From Nematopogon swammerdamellus (taxonomy: Eukaryota; Arthropoda; Insecta; Lepidoptera; Adelidae): DNA of 64,000 nucleotides. The stretch is taken from the NCBI GenBank assembly GCA_946902875.1, contig OX336358.1:15865694-15929693 (forward strand), read 5' to 3'. Positions 44,551 to 55,649 of the stretch are shown in pieces (the stretch's first letter is position 1; the number at the start of each line of letters is the position of its first letter). The notes beneath the pieces were generated by a model. That model did no database searches. It was not told the DNA's origin and was given only the letters and a program-made list of their open reading frames with translations. Both the position numbers and the translations under genes were made by a program.

Positions 44551-44756
44551 CCAGTACCCTAATCACGAGATTTCACCTACTACGCTACGCAAGCTACGCC
44601 GTGTTCTCCGCATCATTTTGTATGGAGAAACGAAGTTCGCAAATCTATCCCTAGAGGCGCTGCTTCGTTTCTCCATACAAAATGATGCGGAGAACACGGC
44701 GGCGGCGGCGTAGCTTGCGTAGCGTAGTAGGTTAAATCTCGTGATTAGGGTACTGG
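44551..44756. mobile_element. Hairpin MITE, CCAGTACCCTAATC ends
   Basis: Arms 44551-44635 and 44663-44756 are inverted copies (CCAGTACCCTAATCACGAGA outward) around a 27-nt loop. The right arm has an extra GGC-repeat tract of about 9 nt. No TSD found. Confidence 0.85.
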
Positions 44757-45353
44757 CCTGTCTGGGAAAGGTTTCTATGCTTATAAGACCATTTAATAAT
44801 TACATACATACTACATTAATCAAACTTGAACACCAACTCTTGACAATAAATATAAATGTGGGCTTATGAGAGGTCCACTCTCGTCAAGATTCTGAGCACC
44901 ACTGAGCACGCCGTGGTCGGAGACGCCGCCGGCCGTGCACACCTTACATATCAATAAATCTATCTATCGTGCCGATCCCCAGCGTGTGGGCAGAGCTGTT
45001 TAGCTCACCTCACCCTCTAAAAGTTTAAGGTTTCTGATAAAATATTACACCTTTATTTCATTCATTAGGCTTGTTTCTTGGCTTTATGCCCTCGGGCCCC
45101 GGAGCAAAAGGATCGATCGCTGTAGAATGGTGCCTTGTGGGTAATGTACCAATTTGGTGTTAAATTTATAGTGGTTGTGATCAGACGTTTAGGAGGATTA
45201 CAAGATGGCTGTATAGCTGGTGTAGCTGTATAGCCGTGTCACGTGTGGTGTAGTGGCGTGTGGTCTCTCGAGGAAGAGAGAGGACGCGCTTCAAAATCTG
45301 ATGTTAAACAAATCAGTTTTCATTTTCAAATATTTATGTAAATGTAATAAAGT
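44757..45353. other. No gene seen
   Basis: Short (CTAT)n at about 44958; nothing else recognised. Confidence 0.45.
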
Positions 45354-45642
45354 CTGCATCTCTCCCCGTGCATGTCGTAAAAGGCGTCTTAGGGGTACAG
45401 ACAAGAGCCGTCCATAAGGGCGACAGGCTAACCACCTCTCGCCTTGGCACGGTCCTTCCACTGAGTCATGCAGCAGGTGAGTCTTCGTGCCTTACTTGCT
45501 GCTTGATAGTTATCTTGTCTTAATATTTTACTAAACGTGGTGGTCGGTGTTGTGATGTAATTTACAAGAGTGCTTGCAGCACAACACCGACTGCTTAACC
45601 CGATTGTCGGGATACATCGTGTGGTAGGTACCTATGTATGTA
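45354..45642 (+). repeat. SINE-C, head partly lost
   Basis: Starts within the head ('tgcatctctccccgtgcatg'), full body, ends 'gggatacatcgtgtgg' plus ATGT units. A SINE-A begins 39 bp later. Confidence 0.8.
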
Positions 45643-45680
45643 ATAAAATAAATAGGTATAAAATTTTTAAGTTACTTACC

Positions 45681-46002
45681 TTTTTTTTATGGAAACTGAC
45701 ACGGTTGACTACATCACCTCCAACATCCGTGATGTCAGCCCATAACACCGGGTGAAATTGGTGCCACGTCAGTGCTTCCCTTCGGTCGTGCCGGCTACAA
45801 TGAACTGGACGGAAAACACAAACTATTTACATAGCCGTTTCGACCGACCTTTCATTCAGTGCGGTGGTACCAACCCGGGCGGGTTACACTCTACCACCTA
45901 GTAATATAAGAAGGGAATCATATCCCTTAGTCTCCTTTTACGACATACACGGGGAGAGATGCAGCGGGGCTATTATTTTAAAGTACCGGCCCCACACGGT
46001 AC
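45681..46002 (-). repeat. SINE-A, full length
   Basis: T8 at 45681, complete body and head ending 'ccccacacggtac'. No clear TSD. Confidence 0.9.
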
Positions 46003-46208
46003 AAAATTACCTAATTTAAGTTACCTAATTTATTCATGTTTAATTTGTATAGGTCAATTTACGAGTGGATTTATTAGAGAGTGTACTAGTGGTGCACGCC
46101 TGTGTACAGACGACGGTTAGAGGCGAGTGTGTGTGTATGTATAAGTTTCAACACGTCTATAATAAATAAGGTCGCACCCCATGGTGCACACCCACGAATT
46201 GACCTATA

Positions 46209-46515
46209 GCTCGACCGTTCGAGGCTGACCGTGGTTCGGATTGCACGTTAAACTGTATCAACTTTCCCTTCTTACTTTAATAGGTGGTAGGGTTTATCCC
46301 GGCCCGGGTTGTTAGTGTTACCATACCACCGCACTGAATGAAACGTCGTCGGTCCAAACGGCTATGTAAATAGTTCATGTTTTCCGTCCATTTCAGTGTA
46401 GCCGACATGAAATGAAGGGAAGCACTGACATGGCACCTAGTTCACCCGGTGTTATGGGCTGACATCACGGATGTTGTAGGTGATGGAGCCAACCGTGACA
46501 GTTGCTATAAAAAAA
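46209..46515 (+). repeat. SINE-B, 5'-truncated
   Basis: Only the 3' part of the head remains ('gctcgaccgttcgaggctga', 'ggttcggattgcacg'), followed by the whole body and a short poly(A). A small 'gttagtgttacc' insertion interrupts the body. Confidence 0.8.
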
Positions 46516-47430
46516 TACTTTATCTCGAACTTTATAATACATGTTACTCTCATAAATATCTACTTCTTATGTTCACATACCATTAGAAACATAAAAGTGT
46601 AAAAATTAGCCTAAACATTATGTAAATAGATATGAACAATCGCAATAACGCGACACAAAATAGGTTGAAAAGCGCATTTTATTAAAAAAAATCTCGTCGC
46701 ATCTCATACGCTGATACTAAACTCTTATAACTCTCGCGACAGACAAAATAAACGACGGATAAATTCTTAACAAATAAATAAATAAAATAAAAGCTCTGGG
46801 TGTGAATGAACAGCGTTTACCCGTCAGAGCGAGAGGCGTGATCGCGAAGTGCGCGCGCGCGAGCGAGAGGGACCGAGAGCCAAGGAGACGGACCTCCCGT
46901 CGCTTTAGTGCGTCCGTGCAACACTTATTGAAGGAATATATTATCATTTTATTGTGTTATTATTATTTGATGCTGCCTGCGTTTTATAATTAAATTATTA
47001 TTCTCCTCCAACACGGTTAATGGTCATTTAGAACGGTTACGGCCGGCGGGTAATGGCCGAACTGCGATGTCACCCTCTTCCCTACCTAATAATAAATTAA
47101 CATTCGATACGTGACTAAAACGACGGCGTGGCTCAGCGTAGGCTAGTGCGGTAAAAAGATAAACATTATGAATTTGGATTTCAGTTAATACTGCATGAGC
47201 CAGTCCACAGATCAGAGAAATAATCGTCAGGTGCTAGCGATCAAGAACGCTCCGTATGGAAGCAGCAGCTGTCGCCAAAATTACTTCCTTCCTACCAATA
47301 ACTTACAACAATGTGGACACAGTGCTTCGCGACCACCCAGCGATCGCACGTCAACATCTATTTATTATTTATTTGATTCATTTATTCACACATTTCTTAA
47401 AACTAATTTTGCACATATTTAAATACCTAT
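46516..47430. other. No gene seen
   Basis: GC-richer patch at 46815-46910, otherwise AT-rich. Frames have no motif. Confidence 0.5.
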
Positions 47431-47454
47431 CTAATATATACATATACAAAACAT

Positions 47455-47725
47455 ACACAAAATTAACGATAAAAAATGGAGTTTCCACCATCGGCAGCGG
47501 CGGGGCGAGACCAGGCTACCGATGATGGTCGGGTCCCAAAGAGAGGAACCTCCGGACGATGCGTGCAGTGTCGAGCAGGGCTGCCTTCTGGATCTGGCCC
47601 TTGACCCAACCACTCAGCGAGGCTCTTCGCTACCAGACCATGCGCTGATACGACTATGGGCACAACGATCGTCGAGTCGACGGGCCACATTTTGGTAACC
47701 TCGTGCTGCAGATCCAGATACTTTA
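47455..47725 (-). pseudogene. LINE reverse-transcriptase ORF C-terminus, frameshifted
   Basis: Minus strand reads LKYLDLQHEVTKMWPVDST, IVVPIVVSAHGLVAKSL, then in another frame KGQIQKAALLDTARIVRRFL and SLGP. This arrangement (KMW-VD...VPIV.SA.GL...LL.TARIVRRFL) is a well-known C-terminus of lepidopteran LINE polyproteins. A small deletion after AKSL shifts the frame. The 5' part is absent. Confidence 0.75.
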
Positions 47726-48689
47726 ACGATTATTATTATTAATTAATTAATTTATTCCCTTTTTTAACACCGTCAGGTTTGAAGTACATTTTATACATGT
47801 TCACATTTTCATAGTTTACAGTATAACCGAACATAACATAACATCTATTTATCTAGTTATTCCCAAATTAATTTATATTTCGAATATCTATCACAGGCAA
47901 CGCAATACACACATCATCATCATCATGTACCTACAGCCAATGAGAGTCGTGTGCGGTAACTCCGCATAATGTGATTACACGACAGACGAGACGCCCGTTC
48001 ATCGCCCATCTAGCCTCAGTATGCGCATGATCTGTGGCCGTGTCGTGTCTGTCTGTATGCTTTCAGTTTCAACGCACACACGCACAAAGGAGCGGAAAGA
48101 ATTAAACAAAGCGCAAAATTAATTTTCTCAAAAACGAAGAAAAAGTCCTTCGGCCGAGTAGCGGCACTCGTAAATGTCAGTTGCGGACTTCTTTACGATG
48201 CTCCACCGGCCAATTTGAGGAAATATTTATTTATGTGTCTCAGCGGCTCGGGGTCCCGTTCCCGGTAGAGACGCTTTTATAGCTAGCTTAGGTTTCAGGT
48301 TGCAAATACTCTAAACGAGTTTGGAAAACATTTCTTTAGGTAATTCAGAAAATAAGCAGGTGTACAAAACATAATATGGCACTTGGCATATTAATTTTGT
48401 AACATTGCGAAGTGCAGTGCACGTTGAAGTAGCTGTCATCCTGAGCTCTGTGCGGTGTTCCTGAGCTGAGCTGTCAATCAGCGGTTTTTCTCTTTGCGGT
48501 CTATTAGCACATTGGCACCAAGGAAAATTCCTTGATTAGCATTATATTAGCTAGACAGGACACCACATTGTTGTATAACTAAATTAATAGCTAAATATAA
48601 TTAAATTAATTACCCAGATTAAATTTACATTCCCCTCAAGAATTTTCTATTACCTACTTATATCTCACAACATACGACTCTCAAACATC
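47726..48689. other. No gene seen
   Basis: No recognisable repeat; frames lack motifs. Confidence 0.5.
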
Positions 48690-48815
48690 CAAAGGTTGAC
48701 TGGGAGAAATCCCTGTAAGAAATAAGTCCGCCTTTGCCCCTCATGTAAATTACTTATCGTTTGATACTTTTAAATGTTTTGGAGAAATAAAGTATTTATA
48801 TCTATCTATCTATAA
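48690..48815 (+). repeat. LINE 3' UTR
   Basis: 'aaaggttgactgggagaaat', 'aataagtccgcctttgcccc' and 'gagaaataaagtatttatat' followed by (CTAT)n. This is the usual 3' UTR phrase of CR1/Jockey-type LINEs in Lepidoptera. A short reverse piece ('aaaggcggacttattcc') is at 58066. Confidence 0.6.
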
Positions 48816-48989
48816 ATTAATTACTCTAATCAACATGTTTCAACAGATTCAACACGTCCTAAGAGCGGTTGTAAGTAGAAAGAAATACTAAACAGTAGTA
48901 TAATTCGACCATACAGAAGATCTAATTTACAAATCTAAAATTTAGATCTTTTCACTTCGACTGTATCTAAGTACGAGATCTACCTAGCT

Positions 48990-49265
48990 AGTTTTGTATT
49001 ACCGCTGAAGTTAACAAAAGCTCTATCTATTAGTAACCCTACTAGTAATGTAAATATAAACTAGCTAATCGTAACTGTAACTGAATGTTCTGACAGCCCT
49101 CACATGATCCCTCACATGCTCACATTTGTGTTGTGTCAAACTAACTGCAGTCACAGAAGAGATGGCATGCAAGTAGTTAGTATCTACCGTTAAAGTTTAC
49201 AAAAGCTCTGTCTATCTATACGTAACTCTACTAATTCAAATGGAAACTAGCTAGGCGTAACCTAA
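48990..49265 (+). repeat. Diverged ~190-bp direct duplication
   Basis: 'acaaaagctctatctat...gtaac' with 'aaactagctaatcgtaac' at about 49013-49078 recurs at about 49198-49263. No family known. Confidence 0.5.
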
Positions 49266-49987
49266 GGCACAGATTTAATAAAGCCTACGGGCGTAACTAC
49301 ACACAAGTGATAGTTACGCTTAGTTGCATAAACTGGCTGACGTGCAAGTAGCTGAGTATATCCGACTCGCTTCGCTCCGCAGTGTAGACAGTACAGTGGG
49401 TAGACCAATAAACTCTTAATTAGCACACCTACTGTCCGGCCGTGTCTCGTTCGCAAAAATAAACTCAATTTCAATCAACAAAAAACGACGATAATTATAA
49501 AAATTAACATTTTATTGATCAATTATAATAAATGATTTCGAAAAAGCGAGGCCTTAACGATCTCACTTAGGGTCCGCGTCGTGATTAAACGTTTTAAACA
49601 AAAATAATCGACTTGAAAAAATAAATATTTAGTTTTTGTCTCGTTCTCGCCCCGCTGTCTTGTTGTAGCGCCATTATGCGGGCAGGGCTGTAACGCGGCA
49701 GCTGACAACATTAGCTCCGTCTCGCTCACTCTTACGAGGATAGTACGAGAGGGGAGTATAGTGTGTCTCGCTCGCTCGACGGTGTTGGCAATTTGCTGGC
49801 ATGTTGTTAAGTTGCAATCAATTGACATGCGCAAACAGACGCCTATGATATATCCAATTAAGGCGAAACGCGAGAAAACACCGCAGCTGCCATTTTAGAA
49901 AAGTGTTTTTAAGGAATTTATTTGTGATCACATAAATGTATGGTATGGTGGTGAAAAGGCATTCAATGTTTTTCATTCAGTCATGTA
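49266..49987. other. No gene seen
   Basis: Minus-strand frames (49262-49474, 49523-49834) show no family motif. Confidence 0.45.
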
Positions 49988-50127
49988 CAGTTGCCGGCAA
50001 TAATTCGTGTCGAGCTTTAGAAATAGGCAATCAGAGACGCGCGAGTTCGTGCGACAGGGACGACGCTCTACAAACGGATGGTCTCTTTCTAAAGCTCGAC
50101 ACGCATTATTTGCTGCCGGAAACTGTA
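49988..50127. mobile_element. 140-bp MITE with TA TSD
   Basis: CAGTTGCCGGCAATAATTCG at the left is mirrored at the right (about 45-bp imperfect TIRs through 'gtcgagctttagaaa'). TA flanks both ends (49986-49987, 50128-50129), pointing to a Tc1/mariner-type source. A related copy lies at 58905-59030. Confidence 0.8.
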
Positions 50128-50129
50128 AC

Positions 50130-50511
50130 AAATGTTTTTATCTAGAAAAGAAAAGTGTTTTACCTAGAAAATATTAATATCCTAGATTCCGGCAAAGCTA
50201 AGTAGACTTAGTAAGTATTTTTATAAGTATTTTAAGGGGTATACTTAAAAATTCGTGTGTGTATTTTATTCCCCTATCGCAAAAAGTCAACAGGCAGCAT
50301 TATTTATTATTAAACATTGCCGCAGCCTGTATTTTTAATTGGAGTAAATTCCTGGTACTGAAAACTTGGCCTTGCCAAACTCTACTTACATTTCATGCAA
50401 AAATGTATTGTGGAAAAAAAGTCTTGTCATTATTTTGAAAAACAGATTCTGTTATGATCGCTTTAATACTCCATAAAATAAAATGTTCATACTGATTAAG
50501 ACAATTTTGTC
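50130..50511. other. No gene seen
   Basis: AT-rich; nothing recognised. Confidence 0.5.
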
Positions 50512-50610
50512 AGAGTGGAACTCGGCAGTTTTTTTTCTGTCGACTGCACCATTTGGTCTCTCGGCACAGCCTTGCACATGTTGGTTCGACATTTTTCACA
50601 GATATTATGT
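50512..50610 (+). repeat. Repeat J, degenerate
   Basis: 'gtcgactgcaccatttggtc' and 'tctcggcacagcc' match repeat J; both ends decayed. Confidence 0.55.
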
Positions 50611-51048
50611 TTTTTTTTCAAAATAAAAGCAAAATTTATTACTTATATATTGTATCTTTTTTATGTTTCATCTTTTTTTATCAGTTTAGCTAACAATTTC
50701 CCTGGGTAGGCGTTCGAAAGCTGTGCAAGTCTGCGATTGTCCATTTAAATATAGATATTATATACAGGGTGTCCAAAGTGTGGTGTGGAATATCGAAGGA
50801 TCGTGATATGTATCGTGTGTAAAGTGCAGTGATGAAAGAATTTTTTTTTAATCTCAATTATTTCCAATTTTGCCATTTTCTAACAAAGTAAATGCATACG
50901 ATAGTGTGAGCGCACTTTATGCTTGTGCACGGCCGCGTAGGGCTATGCGAGGGACGCGGCGCGAGGCGCGCGGTTCGCGATCGCGAGGCGTGAGATGCGC
51001 GGGCGCGGTGCGCGCGCGGCGCTGATCGGACGAGCGAGAATCATAGAT

Positions 51049-51520
51049 TTCATAAGACGTAGCATACCTACTACATCATATTCGGACTCATTCACTCACG
51101 ATACATGCAGCTCGTCTGTGGAATCAGCTCCCTGTCAATCTCCGTCTGTCTTCTTCCATTCACACATTCAAAATTCTTTTAAAGAAGCACTTTTTGTCAA
51201 CTTAATTTCTCTGATCCAAAAGTATGTCTCTCATGTTCAGAGTTAGTAAATATATATGATATGTAAAAACTAAGTATATTTAGTCTATCTTATGTATATA
51301 TATGGTATATAGGTATAGTATTTAATTATTCATATTTAAGTTTATCTATCTTTTGTATTCCCGTACATCTGTCATACCATAATATTTAAATTTCTCTTTC
51401 CGCCACTCACCTAGCAGTTATCATACCCCAAAGGTACCCTGTTAGAAAATGCCTAGAGGCATTAAGTGTTACCTTTTGCCCATATTCTATTTGAGTGCAA
51501 TAAATATATACAATACAATA
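51049..51520 (+). pseudogene. LINE C-terminus and 3' UTR inserted in the DNA transposon
   Basis: Contains HAARLWNQLPVNLRLSSSIH followed by TFKILLKKHFLST and a stop, the common CR1/Jockey C-terminus, with a frameshift just upstream. The 3' UTR has 'atgcctagaggcattaagtg' and ends 'aataaatatatacaatacaa' with (ACAAT)n at about 51505-51523. Confidence 0.75.
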
Positions 51521-51654
51521 CAATACCTACCTACTACACTGCAATTAGGCATGTAGGTGTATGTATGTATGTAGCCAGTAAAAAGTAAATGATTATCTAC
51601 ATACCTCAAATGATGTGAAGGTTTTCTACGTGATCTCCTTGCAGCTCGATGCAT

Positions 51655-51830
51655 TATGACGAGACCCGGGCGATGCAGTAGCGGGTCTAGATTGCTATGT
51701 TCCCGTAAACAGTACAATGCACGCACAATCACTTCAGCCAGCACCGGCAGGCTGACGCCTGTTTGGAAATCTCTCACGATAAATGCGTTTGAAGCCCATT
51801 TCCGTTTGCTGCTCCATACGCGAACAACAT
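51655..51830 (-). pseudogene. DUF4817-type transposase N-terminal fragment
   Basis: From ATG 51830: MLFAYGAANGNGLQ, then after a one-base frameshift IYRERFPNRRQP (starting 51784). The pattern 'YG.ANGN..-..RLYRERFPNRR.P' is the N-terminal helix-turn-helix region found in many insect mariner-like proteins. The overlapping 137-codon minus frame (51487-51900) does not keep the family frame. Downstream homology fades. Confidence 0.65.
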
Positions 51831-52325
51831 ATCCACATATCACGAGCGCACACACACACACACGAGCATCACACATTAAACACGAGCGCGAAACTTTCAC
51901 TAATTCAATTTACGAATCGAATTACCAAAAATACGTCAACACGGTCGGCCGCCCTTGACATACTGACCGACTGACACACATTGATCTTCCGCGCCGCGTG
52001 ACTGGCGGGACTGAAGCGCAATGCAGGCAGCGCGGCGCGCCACCCTCCGCGCCCGCGCCGCCCGCCGCGCCCGCGCCGCGTCTCCTGTGATGGCAGCGCG
52101 CGATGCCGACACGGGGCGGCGCGGTGGCGCAACAGCGCGGTGCGGTGCGGTGCTAGCCGCGGTCTAGTCACTTAGAGCGCGCATAGATTGACTAAATTGA
52201 AAACTTAGAAAATTCATATCTCGTAAACTAGTATGGATAGGACCATTTTTCTTTTTTTTTATGTGTTTATTAGATGAAATACAATAGCTCATTTCGATAT
52301 TCCTGAACAGACCCTGGACACCCTG

Positions 52326-53329
52326 TATAAGACACGACTAGGTTTAAAAAGAAGTAAATTTATATAAGTCCTATTTTAAAACCCTTTTAAAGAAAAAAAA
52401 TTTTGAAATTATTATTGCCTAAGTTGTTATTAATATGTTAGTGATCTTATTTTAGTAAAATGTGTATTGTTTATTGTTGTCTTTATTATTGTTTATTGAG
52501 CATTATTTTAAGACAGTGAAACTGCACTCGAACTCGTAACAATTTGTCCTATCCTATTTATGTATATTGTATTCTATGAAATTGCTATGTATAGGGAGGC
52601 ACTTATAAATTTGTTCGAAAACATACCTATATATTATAATTTTTTACAATAAAGTGTACGATAAGCAGTTACTTGGTTCTGCTTCCACGGGGCGCTGCAG
52701 GTATCGTTAAGAAATTTCGCTGTGTATTAAATCTCTGAGCAAACAAGTTGTTCTCGAGTGTCCACGCACACGAACGCACATGGATGCACAAGAACGCACA
52801 CAAGCGATCTAGAACGCTCATGAACGCACACAAACGCATATACACGGACGCACACAACCGCACACAAGTGAATACGCAATAACGCGAACGAAATCTCACG
52901 ACCGCACACTTCCGAAAGTTTTCACACAATCACAGTTCACGAATATTAGCATAACTCACCTGCAGATTGAATTGCAAGGTGACTTCATTCTTAATGGCAC
53001 ACTTTTAAGGTGTATTTTGTATTAAAAAATTGAATAAACACAGCACACACACATTTACACACATTTATAAGAACTTGTTCGTCTTTATGTTTCATTAGTG
53101 TTATTGGATGTGGTGTGTCCATGTTTGCAGACCTACATACTTTTCTAGGCACCTGTCAAATGTAATTATCTATCTGCATAGATAACAAATCCTGGATGAC
53201 CAGTCAAGTGTGTAGGTCAAAGGGTTTGAATACCTAGGTCACTTCGTTGTTATTTCTAGGTTTGCTAATCTGTGCTTCTATCTATGCAGTGAATTAAACA
53301 GGATATGTATGAGGGAAGTCTGCGGTATT
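52326..53329. other. No gene; 10-bp periodic repeat
   Basis: At about 52760-52910 a degenerate 'acgcacacaa' unit repeats with roughly 10-bp spacing, giving the Cys/Val/Arg-rich minus-strand frames there. The rest is AT-rich. Confidence 0.55.
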
Positions 53330-53422
53330 GCACTTACCTTCTCAGAGGTGATATTGGCTAGTTGAAGCATGTGCTTTGGCCCCTCCAACTCAGCCAACCA
53401 TACCGGATTACATAAAAAAAAA
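53330..53422 (+). repeat. Repeat E, 5'-truncated
   Basis: 'cttctcagaggtgatattgg', 'gccaaccataccggattaca' and 'taaaaaaaaa'. Confidence 0.7.
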
Positions 53423-53573
53423 TCCACCAGTAATCAATCGCAGATTAGAGAAATACGTAATGGCTAGCAAAATTTTTTTAACTGTAAACTTCGAGCTGTC
53501 AAAGTAATTAGGTTCTCAGTGTTCTTCAGCACTGAATGCACCCTCCCCGATTACTTCCTCACGTCTCAGCTCA

Positions 53574-53648
53574 GCCGACGCCTATCAGTACGGTCTGCAG
53601 ACCGTACTGATGGAGGAGTGCACTCCTCCGTACTGGTTAGGCGTCGGC
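53574..53648. repeat. Three-armed nested palindrome
   Basis: Outer arms GCCGACGCCTATCAGTACGG / CCGTACTGGTTAGGCGTCGG-C enclose two perfect palindromes: TCAGTACGGTCTG-CAGACCGTACTGA (53585-53610) and GGAGGAGTGCACTCCTCC (53612-53629). The arms can pair in more than one way. No gene is implied. Confidence 0.8.
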
Positions 53649-53884
53649 GGTGAGGTGAAAAAGTACGAGCGGGGGGTTCACCCCCCCCCCCCTTCTCCCT
53701 CTTTACCTCCCTACCTCCATCCATCTGATCCAACAAAACGCTGATAAAACTGACTTTCATTTATAAGCAGAAGCCTAAACACAAATTTCCATATTTCTAA
53801 TTTAAAAAATTACGAATTTCAATACAAACTTTAATATCTCTTATTTAACCTCCTTAGAGGAGGAGACACACGCGCACACACCAT

Positions 53885-53887
53885 CCC

Positions 53888-53932
<45 letters not shown>
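53885..53932. repeat. (C)n(CA)n microsatellite
   Basis: About 20 C followed by about 14 CA units. Another C run is at about 53680-53692. Confidence 0.95.
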
Positions 53933-53935
<3 letters not shown>

Positions 53936-54230
53936 GATGCGGCGGAAGGAACAACTATCGCCTGCCCCTGTAGGTACTAGGTACAGACAGTCGGGCCAGG
54001 CAGTTAATGGAAGGGAATTACAGGCGTTATTACACTAAATTATGATTGGGCCCGCTATTACTAACCGCCTGTGTATTTATAAAAATTTTGTTGCTGTTAG
54101 TGTAGGATGTAGGTACATACAGGCCGCTTCTTTCGTTTGTTTGTTGAATTCGACAAACAAAACAAAATAATAAATAATATACTTCTATGAATGCAACCGA
54201 ACGTGAAATCTGTAATTTGCTTGTTTATTT

Positions 54231-54625
54231 TTGACGTGATAACGTCACGTCTTATAAATTGATGTACACCGGCTGCACGCACGAAAAAGTGTCACGTTCC
54301 ATCTGAGCCTGTGTGTGCAAGCGAGAGCGCGTAACAAGCGATAGAGAGGCACAATCGGCCCAAGCCGAAAGCGAACCAAGGGAATCCGATATTAGTTTGG
54401 TCGTTTATGTGATTTTGTGGCTCAGTGGTAAGAGTGTAGGATTTGTATTTTTTTACCATGGGTTCGAATCCCTCAATTTTTTTTTCTTTTTTTTTCTTTT
54501 TTAAGCAATGTTACGGTGTTTAAATTTTTTTAGGGTGTTTAGTTTTTTTTATAACCACCTAAGAATTATTTTCGGAATGACGTTATCACGTAAAACTATC
54601 GTCCGTAAACCGACTTTACAGACAA
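54231..54625 (+). repeat. Element with inverted GACGTGATAACGTCA ends and a tRNA-like core
   Basis: TTGACGTGATAACGTCA at 54231-54247 and TGACGTTATCACGT at 54579-54592 are inverted, and a tRNA-like promoter lies between. Downstream 'aaaactatcgtccgtaaacc' belongs to the same element in my memory of lepidopteran repeats. Boundaries are approximate. Confidence 0.5.
54413..54476 (+). promoter_or_regulatory. tRNA-like Pol III promoter (A and B boxes)
   Basis: A box TGGCTCAGTGG (54418-54428) and perfect B box GGTTCGAATCC (54461-54471), then T runs from 54477 that would end Pol III transcription. Acceptor strands do not pair, so it is a tRNA-derived SINE head or tRNA relic, not a working tRNA. Confidence 0.65.
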
Positions 54626-55314
54626 CCAATTTTTTTTTTTTATTTATAATGTTTGTTAAATATTTATATAATGCTGTTGACTTCATTAAAATTTTATTTC
54701 ATTTTTCATAAAAAATTATTTAATAAAAATACCAATATTGAACAAATCTTACTAATATTTTTTGTATCAAGCCCCTTAGTAATGGAGAAATAAAAACCCT
54801 ATTTATGTGTTCTGTCTATTTGTAAGAAACTAGTCTATCATATATAAGTAAGTAGGTACAAAAACATCTTAAAAAGTCAAGAATATACCTAATGTTTCTT
54901 ATAAAATAATGTTTCTTCCTTTATCAGAACCGGCCGCGCGGCGCTGAATGTTGGACTAATTTGAAATAAACAGCCTGTGGGGCAGCGGCGAGCGAGGTTG
55001 GGGCGGGTGAAGGCTGTCGATGTTATAACAAATAACGAAATAAATTCCAAATTTCCAGCTCGCCCTCAGCAATCAACGCCACTACAACAGCCGAGCCTTC
55101 GCCACCGCGCGTGCGCGGCTCACACTGCTCTAACTGACATTTGATCTGTTTCATATTATTAATCCTGGGCTCGCTGTTTACATTTATTTATTTGTGGCAT
55201 AGTTCATTGTACATTCAATCTAGGTACCTAACCATTTTTATTTATTAATTAATTGAATTGTAATTTTTTAAGTTTTTAATTTCTAAATAAACGAATAGGG
55301 CAGGGTAATTCTTT
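54626..55314. other. No gene seen
   Basis: AT-rich with a GC-richer patch at about 54930-55120; nothing recognised. Confidence 0.5.
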
Positions 55315-55649
55315 AAAAAACCGGCCAAGTGCGAGACGAACTCGCGCAATGAGGGTTCCGTATTGCCATGTCATGGTCAGTGCCACTCACGCCGTCTATG
55401 GCGTGTTTATGAAATGCTTCATATTAGTTCAAATTTATGATTAGTTAAAATCATTTATACTCTTTTCGGTAGATGGCGCGCATACACTTTTTAGTTTGTT
55501 CTATGGGGAGCCACGTGAATTTTTCACTTTTTCTTATTTTTATTGTTGTTATATCGGCCATAATAAATAACACATACTGTGTGAAAATTTCAATGTTCCA
55601 CCTACCTATTACGGTTCAAGAGATACAGCCCTCGGACAGACGGACGGAC
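55315..55649 (+). repeat. Repeat F, 5' part of a split copy
   Basis: 'aaaaaaccggccaagtgcga', 'gagggttccgtattgccatg', 'gtagatggcgcgcatacact', 'gagatacagccctcggacag'. It continues at 56284-56372 ('gacggcgtaggcttagtaat', 'gggtcccgtaccggatacga') beyond a 634-bp insert. Confidence 0.8.

Larger units (their letters stand above)
50765..52325 (-). mobile_element. Mariner-like DNA transposon relic (1.56 kb)
   Basis: Ends CAGGGTGTCCA are mirrored at 52315-52325, with TA on both sides (50763-50764, 52326-52327). On the minus strand lies a decayed DUF4817-type helix-turn-helix segment. The rest of the transposase is missing. A LINE fragment inserted at 51049-51520, and GC-rich blocks flank the inside of both ends. 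Pairing of the two ends as one element is inference; they could be two separate elements. Confidence 0.65.

Noticed and set aside
51905..52171. Arg/Ala-rich minus frame
   Set aside because: Reading of a GC-rich block inside a DNA transposon relic.
52669..52929. 86-codon minus frame with repeated Cys-Val-Arg words
   Set aside because: Arises from a degenerate 10-bp repeat.
54413..54476. Functional tRNA gene
   Set aside because: A and B boxes are good but acceptor strands do not pair and no plausible anticodon stem was found.
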